Shown piece by piece: positions 57,223-64,000 of a stretch of DNA of 64,000 bases. The notes under the pieces were generated by a model, which was given only the letters and a program-made list of their open reading frames with translations, was not told the DNA's origin and ran no database searches. The DNA is taken from the NCBI GenBank assembly GCA_022826155.1, contig JAJDVL010000034.1, positions 1 through 64,000 of the forward strand, written 5' to 3'. Each line of letters starts with the position of its first letter. The first letter of the stretch is position 1. Source of the DNA: Prochlorococcaceae cyanobacterium jk18x22bins.40. Lineage in GTDB: Bacteria; Cyanobacteriota; Cyanobacteriia; PCC-6307; Cyanobiaceae. Both the position numbers and the translations under genes were made by a program.

Positions 57223-57626
57223 AGCCACAGCCTGTACGCCTACAATTGGTCTTTGACGGCGGATGCCCCTTCTGCCACGGTTTCGCGGAGTTGAGCGAAC
57301 TGAAGGGCCGCCTGCCCCAATTGGAGATCGTTGACGGGCGCGCCAACGATCAGCTTCGTCAGGCACTGAAGGCGCAAGGACACCCACTCTCCGAGGGAGC
57401 CGTGTTGGTGGTGGAGCAGGATGGAGACACCCGGCTGTTTCACGGTCCAGCAGCAGTGGCCCTGCTGTGTGGTCAACTGCGACCTTCCGCGGGGCTGTTG
57501 GGGCTGCTCAAGATGGTGTTTGCCAGCCGAAAACGGACAGAACGTCTTTATCCTCTGCTGTTGTGGGCCCGTTGCCTCGCCTTGGGCTGGCGTGGTCTGC
57601 CCACTGACCCCGATCACCAATCATGA
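57219..57626 (+). CDS. DCC1-like thiol-disulfide oxidoreductase (DUF393)
   Basis: A 135-residue protein with LVFDGGCPFCHGF, the DxxCPxC redox motif of this family, and ASRKRTERLYPLLL near the end. It begins at TTG 57219, overlapping the previous stop, and overlaps bicA by ATGA. Redox partner unknown. Its tight position in front of bicA suggests co-expression. Confidence 0.87.
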   Translation: MKPQPVRLQLVFDGGCPFCHGFAELSELKGRLPQLEIVDGRANDQLRQALKAQGHPLSEGAVLVVEQDGDTRLFHGPAAVALLCGQLRPSAGLLGLLKMVFASRKRTERLYPLLLWARCLALGWRGLPTDPDHQS

Positions 57627-59290
57627 GACTTCTCAACCAGATCAGCAGCAAGCATCTCAAAGGTGACCTGTTTGGAGGCCTCACGGCTGCCGTAATTGCC
57701 TTGCCCATGGCCCTGGCCTTTGGCGTCGCCTCCGGAGCAGGGCCTGAAGCAGGACTATGGAGTGCGGTGTTCATTGGTCTGTTTGCAGCGCTGTTTGGGG
57801 GCACACCCACCCTCATCTCGGAGCCCACCGGTCCCATGACGGTGGTGATGACCGCCGTGATTGCCAACCTTACGGCCAGCAACCCCACCCACGGCATGGC
57901 CATGGCCTTCACCGTGGTCATGCTGGCGGGAGTGTTCCAGATCCTTCTGGGCGTCTTGCGGCTGGGGCGCTACATCACCCAAATGCCTTACACGGTGATT
58001 TCAGGCTTCATGTCTGGAATTGGCTGCATCCTCATCGTGCTGCAACTGGGGCCGGCCCTGGGGCAGAAGGCGCCCCCGGGAGGGGTGGTGGGAACGTTGC
58101 AGAACCTGCCCCAACTGGTGACCGGCGTGCAACCGCTGGAGTTTGCACTGGCGGCCGTCACCATGGCCATTCTCTGGTTCACGCCCCAGCGCTTCAAGAA
58201 GCTTCTTCCCCCGCAATTGCTGGCACTTGTGGCGGGCACCATCATCTCCCTCACCCTGATGCCTGCGCTGAACGCTTCCGGGGAGGACATCCGTCGCATC
58301 GGGGAAATCAGCGCCGGGTTCCCCAGTCTGCAGATGCCGTTCTTTGGCGTCAACGAGTGGCGCCTGATGCTGACGGATGCCGCCGTACTGGGCATGTTGG
58401 GATGCATAGACGCCCTGCTTACGTCCGTGGTGGCCGACAGCCTGACCCGCACCGAACACAACTCCAACAAGGAATTGGTGGGTCAGGGCCTGGGCAACCT
58501 GGTGGCGGGCCTGTTTGGCGGCATTGCCGGGGCTGGCGCCACCATGGGCACCGTTGTGAACATTCAGACCGGGGGACGCTCAGCTCTCTCCGGCATTGTC
58601 CGGGCGCTGGTGCTGATGCTGGTGATTCTGGCTGGTTCCGGGCTGGCGGCCCGAATTCCCCTGGCGGTGCTGGCAGGCATTGCCCTGAAGGTGGGCTTCG
58701 ACATTGTGGATTGGGGATTCCTGAAGCGGGCTCACCGCATCTCCGCCAAGGGGGCCCTGATCCTCTACCTGGTCATTGGCCTCACGGTGCTGGTGGATCT
58801 GATCGTGGCCGTGGCTGTTGGGGTATTCGTGGCCAATATGCTCACCATTGACCGCCTCTCTCAGAAGCAGAGTGATGTGGTGAAGTCCATCAGCACGGCC
58901 GATGATGACTTGGATCTTCCCCAGGAGGAGAAAGCCCTGCTGGATGCGGGGAAGGGCCGCGTGCTCCTTTTCCAGCTCACGGGAGACATGATTTTTGGCG
59001 TGGCCAAGACCATTGGCCGGGAGCACAACGCCATTGGCCAGTGCAACGCCGTTGTTTTTGATCTTGGCGCTGTCTCCCACTTGGGCGTCACCGCAGCATT
59101 GGCCGTGGAAAACGCCGTAGAGGAGGCGGTGAAAGCCAAGCGTCATGTTTATGTTGTGGGGGCTGCGGGCACCACCCGCAAACGGCTGGAAGCACTGAAG
59201 CTGTTTGAATTGCTGCCCGCTGATCACACCCAGTTGAGCCGCGGTGAAGCCCTGGCTGCGGCTGTTGAGGCCATCAAAATTGAACCCTGA
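57623..59290 (+). CDS. bicA: SulP family Na+/bicarbonate transporter BicA
   Basis: A 555-residue protein closely matching cyanobacterial BicA: GGLTAAVIALPMALAFGVAS, SEPTGPMTVVMTAVIA, ISGFMSGIG, the LTSVVADSLTRTEHNSNKE block, and GIAGAGATMGTVVN. The C-terminal cytosolic STAS domain (about 450-555) includes VLLFQLTGDMIFGVAK. Brings in HCO3- for the carbon-concentrating mechanism. It precedes cynS, whose enzyme consumes bicarbonate. Confidence 0.93.
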   Translation: MRLLNQISSKHLKGDLFGGLTAAVIALPMALAFGVASGAGPEAGLWSAVFIGLFAALFGGTPTLISEPTGPMTVVMTAVIANLTASNPTHGMAMAFTVVMLAGVFQILLGVLRLGRYITQMPYTVISGFMSGIGCILIVLQLGPALGQKAPPGGVVGTLQNLPQLVTGVQPLEFALAAVTMAILWFTPQRFKKLLPPQLLALVAGTIISLTLMPALNASGEDIRRIGEISAGFPSLQMPFFGVNEWRLMLTDAAVLGMLGCIDALLTSVVADSLTRTEHNSNKELVGQGLGNLVAGLFGGIAGAGATMGTVVNIQTGGRSALSGIVRALVLMLVILAGSGLAARIPLAVLAGIALKVGFDIVDWGFLKRAHRISAKGALILYLVIGLTVLVDLIVAVAVGVFVANMLTIDRLSQKQSDVVKSISTADDDLDLPQEEKALLDAGKGRVLLFQLTGDMIFGVAKTIGREHNAIGQCNAVVFDLGAVSHLGVTAALAVENAVEEAVKAKRHVYVVGAAGTTRKRLEALKLFELLPADHTQLSRGEALAAAVEAIKIEP

Positions 59291-59430
59291 ACCACGCCCC
59301 CTGGCGGTCTGGCCGCCAGGATCGGCCTGAGCTTTGATCGAGAGGATTGCCCACCGGTGCGTAACGGTAGCCAAGGCAACGGGACTGCTGGTCTGGGCGT
59401 TGGAGAATCGCCACAGTTTTCCCCAACGCC

Positions 59431-59868
59431 ATGGCCACCATGACCGAGACTCTGCTCGCAGCCAAGGCCGCCTCCGGTCTGACGTTTGCCCAGTTGGCGT
59501 CCCATGTGGGGCTTGACGAGATGTGTGTGGCGGCCATGCTGTACGGACAGGCCAGCGCATCGCCCGAAGAGGCGGCCAAGCTTTGTGACGCTCTGGGCCT
59601 GGGAGAGGATGCTGTGGCAGTCCTGACCCGCTATCCCACCAAGGGATGTCTGGATCCCGTTGTGCCCACAGATCCGCTCATCTATCGCTTCTACGAAATC
59701 ATGCAGGTGTATGGACTACCCATGAAAGACGTGATTCAGGAAAAGTTCGGTGACGGCATCATGAGCGCCATTGATTTTACTCTCCATGTGGGCAAAGAGG
59801 AGGACCCGAAAGGAGACCGGGTCAAGGTGGTCTTCTGCGGCAAGTTTCTGCCCTATAAAAAGTGGTGA
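59431..59868 (+). CDS. cynS: Cyanate hydratase (cyanase)
   Basis: Converts cyanate and bicarbonate into ammonia and two CO2. 145 residues; ATG 59431 or 59440. The catalytic triad is in place: Arg86 and Glu89 in [11 protein letters not shown] and Ser112 in [11 protein letters not shown], equal to Arg96, Glu99 and Ser122 of E. coli CynS. 140 bases after bicA. No cynABD transporter is nearby, so cyanate would come from inside the cell or via another importer. Confidence 0.95.
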   Translation: MATMTETLLAAKAASGLTFAQLASHVGLDEMCVAAMLYGQASASPEEAAKLCDALGLGEDAVAVLTRYPTKGCLDPVVPTDPLIYRFYEIMQVYGLPMKDVIQEKFGDGIMSAIDFTLHVGKEEDPKGDRVKVVFCGKFLPYKKW

Positions 59869-59919
59869 AGGGTTGCCGGCCCATGGGGCGTTAGCATCGG
59901 TCCAAGACCCCGGCTCCCC

Positions 59920-61344
59920 ATGATCCTCTGGCAAGAACGCTCTGACCTTCAGGGCAGTGAGGAGGCCAGCCGACAACCTGCCAGAGGAGCCAGGGACCTG
60001 CTCCCCCAGGACGTGGAGGACAACCGCTGGATTTGCGCCCAGCTTCATGGCGTCTATCGCCGTTGGGGCTATAAGGAGTTGGCGCCTCCCACCATTGAGC
60101 GGCTGGATACCTTGGAGGCTGCTGGCGCCATTGATGCCGAAGTTCTGCTCAAGGTGGCCACCCAGGACGCTCTGGGTCTGCGCCCGGAGATCACTGCCAG
60201 TGTGGCCAGGGCAGCATGCACCCGCTTGGCCGGCCGGCCCAGGCCTTTGCGGCTCTGGTATGAAGGCAGCGTGTTTCAGCGGGAGGACGTGGGTGGCCAT
60301 GAGCGGGTCCAGGAGGAACTGCAGAGCGGCATTGAACTCATTGGCGCCCCAGGGTTGGCAGGGGATGGGGAATTGGTGGCTGTCCTGCTGGATGCTTGCC
60401 GTCAACTGCCCTTCCACCCGGACCACCAGCCCACCCTCCTGCTGGGCCACCGGGCCCTGTTTACCGCCCTTCTGGCGGATTTCCCCCACGGTCAACAGGC
60501 TGGGTTGCGCCAGGCTCTGAGCCGCTACGACGTCTTGCAGCTCCAGGCCCTGGACCTCTCGGACGCGGACCGGCAGCGAGCCCAACGGTTGCTGAGCGTG
60601 CGGGGGGAGCCGGAGGCGGTGCTGGATACGCTGTCGGCCTTCTCAAAAGCTGCTGCTGTGGACGAGTTGCGCGCCCTGGTGGAACTGGTGGCGGAACGGG
60701 CGCGCCAGGCTGGTGTGCGCCTGCAACTGGACCCCACTTTTCTGCCCACGTTCACCTTCTATGACGGGGTCGTGCTGCGCCTGGTCTGCCAAGGTGCCCA
60801 CTCCCTGGTGCCGGTCGCCACCGGTGGCCGCTACAATCGCCTGCTCAGGCACTTTGCCCCTGGGGATCGGGACGCCAGCGGGATCGGCCTCAGTTTCAAA
60901 GTGGAGCGCCTGCGCGGACTCCTGCAGGGCCGCAGGGCAGCGCTCTCCGGCCAGACCGACGTGCAGGTGCTGGTCACTTGTCACCATTCCGGCAACCTGG
61001 GGAACGCCATGGCCTGCCTGGAGCGCCACCACCGCGCCCAGATGCAAGCCGAACTGTTGCCCTGTGGGGCTGGGGAGGCCATCCAGGATCATGTCTCCCC
61101 CTATGGCCCCCAGGTGCTTGTTACCTATGACCACCCGATGAGCCAGGCGGCGGCCCAAGCCTGTGTGCAGCGCCACCGAACAGCGCAGGTGGAGGTTGAA
61201 CTCTGGCCCCAACCGTGCCCTACACTGGAGGCCGCCAGGGCTGCCTGGAGACAGCGACCACTCCCCTGCCTGGAATGGCTGACGGCCGCCAGGGACGGAG
61301 GTCCGCCCCCTGAAGCCCCCATGAGGACTTATCTTTCCCACTAG
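59920..61344 (+). CDS. hisZ: ATP phosphoribosyltransferase regulatory subunit HisZ
   Basis: A 474-residue HisRS paralogue that activates short-form HisG. GARDLLPQDVEDNRWI, LRPEITASVARAA, RLWYEGSVFQRED, and ATGGRYNRLL are the class II core. It is longer than the usual 390 or so: residues after about 345 form an extra domain with VQVLVTCHHSGNLGNA and VLVTYDHPMSQA, like a HisRS anticodon-binding fold. A true HisRS is an alternative, but its catalytic pattern looks relaxed. Confidence 0.85.
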   Translation: MILWQERSDLQGSEEASRQPARGARDLLPQDVEDNRWICAQLHGVYRRWGYKELAPPTIERLDTLEAAGAIDAEVLLKVATQDALGLRPEITASVARAACTRLAGRPRPLRLWYEGSVFQREDVGGHERVQEELQSGIELIGAPGLAGDGELVAVLLDACRQLPFHPDHQPTLLLGHRALFTALLADFPHGQQAGLRQALSRYDVLQLQALDLSDADRQRAQRLLSVRGEPEAVLDTLSAFSKAAAVDELRALVELVAERARQAGVRLQLDPTFLPTFTFYDGVVLRLVCQGAHSLVPVATGGRYNRLLRHFAPGDRDASGIGLSFKVERLRGLLQGRRAALSGQTDVQVLVTCHHSGNLGNAMACLERHHRAQMQAELLPCGAGEAIQDHVSPYGPQVLVTYDHPMSQAAAQACVQRHRTAQVEVELWPQPCPTLEAARAAWRQRPLPCLEWLTAARDGGPPPEAPMRTYLSH

Positions 61345-61369
61345 GATCAGTTCCCCTTCCCCTGTTTTG

Positions 61370-61597
61370 ATGCCCCACACAATTCTCACGGATCGCTGTG
61401 AAGGGGTGGCGGTTTGCGTTGACTCCTGCCCAGTGGCTTGCATTCATCCTGGGGAGGGCAAAAACGTCAAAGGCACCAACTTTTACTGGATTGCCTTTGA
61501 CGTCTGCATTGACTGCGGCATCTGTCAGCAGGTGTGTCCAGTGGATGGCGCCATTGTGCCGGAGGAGCGCCCCCAGTTGCAGCGCCAACGGGGCTAG
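61370..61597 (+). CDS. 4Fe-4S ferredoxin (bacterial type)
   Basis: 75 residues with eight cysteines in two sets: Cys10, 16, 20 and 24 around CVDSCPVACIHPG, and Cys46, 49, 52 and 56 in CIDCGICQQVCPVDG. Low-potential electron carrier. The first set has Cx5Cx3CP spacing, so one cluster could be a [3Fe-4S]. Start at ATG 61370. Located between hisZ and htpG. Confidence 0.9.
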   Translation: MPHTILTDRCEGVAVCVDSCPVACIHPGEGKNVKGTNFYWIAFDVCIDCGICQQVCPVDGAIVPEERPQLQRQRG

Positions 61598-61706
61598 GCC
61601 GTCTTCGGGGTTTTGGCTCATCACGTACGGCATTCCCCACCTGCGCAGGCCTGGGTGACGCTCTTGATCAGGAATAAACTGGATTGCGCTTTGACTGCAA
61701 TGCCCC

Positions 61707-63602
61707 ATGGCTGTTCTTGAGCACGGCGAGATTCAGATTCACACCGAGAACATCTTCCCCATCATCAAAAAGGCGGTTTATTCCGGCCATGAGGTGTTTC
61801 TGCGGGAATTGGTGAGTAACGGTGTTGATGCCGTCAATAAGCGGCGGATGGCAGCTCTGGCTGGAGATTGCCAGGAAGGTGAGGATGGGGAGATTCAGGT
61901 TCGCATTGACCGGGAAGCAAAGACGATCATGGTCAGCGATAACGGCATTGGCATGGACGCTGACGAAATTAAGCGCTATATCAATCAAGTGGCGTTTTCC
62001 AGTGCTGAAGAGTTTCTATCCAAATACAAACATGAGCAGGACGCCATCATTGGCCATTTTGGTCTGGGGTTCTACTCCAGCTTCATGGTGGCCAGCAAAG
62101 TCGAGCTACGGAGCCTCAGTGCAAAACCGGGGGCCAGCGCCGTCCGTTGGAGTTGTGACGGCTCCCCCCAATTCCAGTTGGAGGAGGGTGATCGCAGCAC
62201 ACCTGGCACCGACGTGATTCTCCATTTGCAAGAAGAGGAGTTGGAATACCTGGAGCCCAGCCGCATTCGTCAGTTGATTACCACTTACTGCGACTTCATG
62301 CCCGTTCCGGTGAAGCTGGAAGGGGACACGGTGAATCGCTGCAAGGCCCCATGGCGGCAAAGTCCCAGTGAACTCAAGGACGAGGATTATCGAGAGCTTT
62401 ACCGTTATCTCTATCCCTTCCAAGGGGACCCCCTGCTTTGGGTCCACCTCAGCACGGACTACCCCTACAACTTGCGGGGCATCCTGTTCTTCCCGAAACT
62501 GCAAGAGAACAGCCAGTGGGACCAGGGTCAGATTCGCCTCTATTGCAACCAGGTGTTTGTGAGCGACTCTGTCAAGGAGGTGGTGCCCTCGTTTCTGCTC
62601 CCTTTGAAGGGGGTGCTTGATGCGCCGGATCTCCCCCTCAACGTGAGCCGCAGCGCTCTGCAGACGGACCGCCAGGTGCGCTCCATTGGCGGCTTCATTG
62701 CCCGCAAGGTGGGGGATCGTCTGGCCCAGCTCCATGGGGAAGAGCCACAGCGCTATGGGGAAATCTGGGACGATCTTGCCCCTTTCATCAAAATTGGCGC
62801 CATGGAGGAGGAGAAGTTTGCCGACAAGGTGGCGGATCGGGTTCTTTTTGCCACCACCGCACCAGCGGCGGAAGGCCAGGGTGATCCCATTGCCACAGAC
62901 GCTGGCTGTTACACCACCATCAAGGGTTATCTGAAGCGTTGCCCGGAAGAACGGCGCAAGTCCGTGATCTACTGCACGGACCCCGTTGCCCAAGGCTCGG
63001 CGCTGCAGCTCTGGACAGGCCAGGGCATTGAGGTGCTCACAGCCGATGCCCTGATTGATAGCCAGTTCCTGCCCTGGCTGGAGCAGCGGGAAGAACAGGT
63101 GAGCTTCAAGCGGGTGGATGCGGAACTGGACGAGAGCTTCACGGACCAGACACCGGAGCTGGCTGACGCCAGTGGCGAAGATGACAGCGAGAAGCTACGC
63201 AGCTTGTTCAAAGCAGCCCTGAATAACGACAAAATCACCGTTCAGGTGAAAACCCTCAAGGGGGAAGGCGCCCCGGCCGCCTTGATTCTTTTGCCGGAGC
63301 AGATGCGGCGGATCAATGACGTGAGCGCCCTGATGCAACGGCAAATGCCCAGCCTGCCTGATCACCATGTGTTGTTGGTCAACAAGAGCCATCTCCTGGT
63401 GAAAGGGCTGCTCAAGCTGGCTGCCGGCGCCGTGGTCATCGGTTCGGGTCCTTCCCCCAATACGACCCTCAGCCACCAGATCTGCTCTCACCTTCACCGG
63501 CTGGCCCAGTTGGGTGTGGGTGGTCTCAAAGCGGAGCAGTTGCTCACACTCCAGACCCAGAGTCAGGAACTCCTGGGACGTCTGCTGGAGCGGGTGGACT
63601 GA
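61707..63602 (+). CDS. htpG: Chaperone protein HtpG (Hsp90)
   Basis: A 631-residue ATP-dependent chaperone. GHKL ATPase N-terminal domain: FLRELVSNGVDAVNKRR, VSDNGIGMDADEI, GHFGLGFYSSFMVA. Middle domain: LPLNVSRSALQTD. The C-terminal dimerisation domain lacks the eukaryotic MEEVD, as expected. The usual ELISN.SDA is changed to ELVSNGVDAV. Complete. Confidence 0.95.
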   Translation: MAVLEHGEIQIHTENIFPIIKKAVYSGHEVFLRELVSNGVDAVNKRRMAALAGDCQEGEDGEIQVRIDREAKTIMVSDNGIGMDADEIKRYINQVAFSSAEEFLSKYKHEQDAIIGHFGLGFYSSFMVASKVELRSLSAKPGASAVRWSCDGSPQFQLEEGDRSTPGTDVILHLQEEELEYLEPSRIRQLITTYCDFMPVPVKLEGDTVNRCKAPWRQSPSELKDEDYRELYRYLYPFQGDPLLWVHLSTDYPYNLRGILFFPKLQENSQWDQGQIRLYCNQVFVSDSVKEVVPSFLLPLKGVLDAPDLPLNVSRSALQTDRQVRSIGGFIARKVGDRLAQLHGEEPQRYGEIWDDLAPFIKIGAMEEEKFADKVADRVLFATTAPAAEGQGDPIATDAGCYTTIKGYLKRCPEERRKSVIYCTDPVAQGSALQLWTGQGIEVLTADALIDSQFLPWLEQREEQVSFKRVDAELDESFTDQTPELADASGEDDSEKLRSLFKAALNNDKITVQVKTLKGEGAPAALILLPEQMRRINDVSALMQRQMPSLPDHHVLLVNKSHLLVKGLLKLAAGAVVIGSGPSPNTTLSHQICSHLHRLAQLGVGGLKAEQLLTLQTQSQELLGRLLERVD

Positions 63603-63690
63603 CCACAGGCCTTGGGGGGATTAACTGGGGGGTGGTTCTGTCCGCCATTCACTCATATTGACCTCACCTCCCCTGAAGCAGCCTGTTGCC

Positions 63691-63873
63691 ATGGGGAGCC
63701 TTGGCCCTGTCGCGTGCCCCCCGGCGATCCACCTTCAAGCTGTGGACCCCCAAGAGACGCTTGTGGAAAAGGTCGTGGCATTCTTGCGCCGCACGGCCAC
63801 CTGGCAAGACAATGGCTGGCCCAAGAAGCGGCCTCTCCCTCCAGATGACGAGCGGCTGGTACGCCATCTGTAG
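63691..63873 (+). CDS. Short protein or gene fragment, uncertain
   Basis: Plus-strand frame of about 60 residues from ATG 63691, ending in TAG at 63871. The part ETLVEKVVAFLRRTATW followed by KKRPLPPDDERL looks protein-like. No family recognised. It lies at the border between GC-rich core DNA and the AT-rich tail, so it could be the stump of a larger gene. Confidence 0.3.
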   Translation: MGSLGPVACPPAIHLQAVDPQETLVEKVVAFLRRTATWQDNGWPKKRPLPPDDERLVRHL

Positions 63874-63891
63874 GTATAGGGAGTTGGTGGG

Positions 63892-64000
63892 TTAAAATTG
63901 GGATGTTGTTATTGGAGTAGACTTTTGATTTTCAATAAGTTTGTCTATCTTTTCACTTAAGATTTTATGATCTTCTTTAAGTTCTCCTTGAATAGTCTTC
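63892..64000 (-). CDS. C-terminal end of an AT-rich gene cut by the right edge (coiled-coil protein)
   Basis: On the minus strand an open frame enters from the right edge and ends at TAA 63892-63894. Its 35 visible residues, with KEDHKILSEKIDKLIE, form an amphipathic coiled coil. GC is about 28% in these 109 bases, far below the rest of the window, and the codons are AT-ending. Probably foreign DNA; function cannot be guessed. Confidence 0.6.
   Translation of the reverse strand, partial: KTIQGELKEDHKILSEKIDKLIENQKSTPITTSQF

Overview
The window looks like chromosomal DNA of a GC-rich marine picocyanobacterium (Synechococcus/Cyanobium type, possibly close to the sponge-symbiont lineage Candidatus Synechococcus spongiarum). 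The case rests on allophycocyanin core genes (apcE, apcA, apcB, apcC), psaF/psaJ, psbO, a high-light-inducible protein, ycf54, a cyanobacterial-type ATP synthase operon with b and b' subunits, a SulP bicarbonate transporter and many small DUF families restricted to cyanobacteria. The species-level placement is inference; no rRNA is present.

Layout. 1-6326: tatC (cut by the left edge) and an NFACT/RqcH gene on the minus strand, then an inserted two-gene cassette, then gmk. The cassette encodes a RecQ-like helicase fused to a phosphoribosyltransferase domain and a DprA/SMF-like protein. It lies exactly between two 177-bp direct repeats, each a copy of the NFACT/gmk 5' junction. 6353-12306: psaJ-psaF, tsaD, hli, wecB, ycf54-pdxJ, a pterin-synthase-like gene, hisIE and a glycine-periodic repeat protein. 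12385-14031: tRNA-Val, a methyltransferase that runs into the tRNA antisense strand, and decayed sequence. 14032-21098: purB, tlyA, glnB, queF and a ccs1-ccdA-ftsW cluster. 21131-26428: apcC-apcB-apcA and a four-repeat apcE. 28073-36594: the ATP synthase operon followed by a ferredoxin/DUF3326/amidotransferase run. 36597-51613: coaBC, psbO, sat, ftsH, eda, an amine oxidase, a rhomboid protease, ABC and aminotransferase genes and tRNA-Ala. 51725-63602: ABC exporter, moeA, prohibitin-like gene, bicA-cynS, hisZ, a ferredoxin and htpG. The last 110 bases fall to about 28% GC and hold the C-terminus of an unrelated AT-rich gene.

How genes work together. Photosynthesis and its assembly are represented by the phycobilisome core, PSI subunits, PsbO, FtsH repair protease, Ccs1/CcdA cytochrome c maturation and Ycf54 chlorophyll synthesis. 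Energy comes from the F1Fo ATP synthase. Nitrogen and carbon handling includes PII, cyanase next to a BicA-type bicarbonate transporter, and KDPG aldolase. The most unusual item is the helicase-PRTase/DprA cassette. Its parts match families used in prokaryotic conflict systems (the DprA/SLOG superfamily and the ShosTA-type PRTase + DprA pair), and its insertion scar is unusually clean. A defence or toxin-antitoxin role is inference, not shown by the sequence.

Start codons are often uncertain because GTG/TTG starts are common here; where I moved a start the entry says why.
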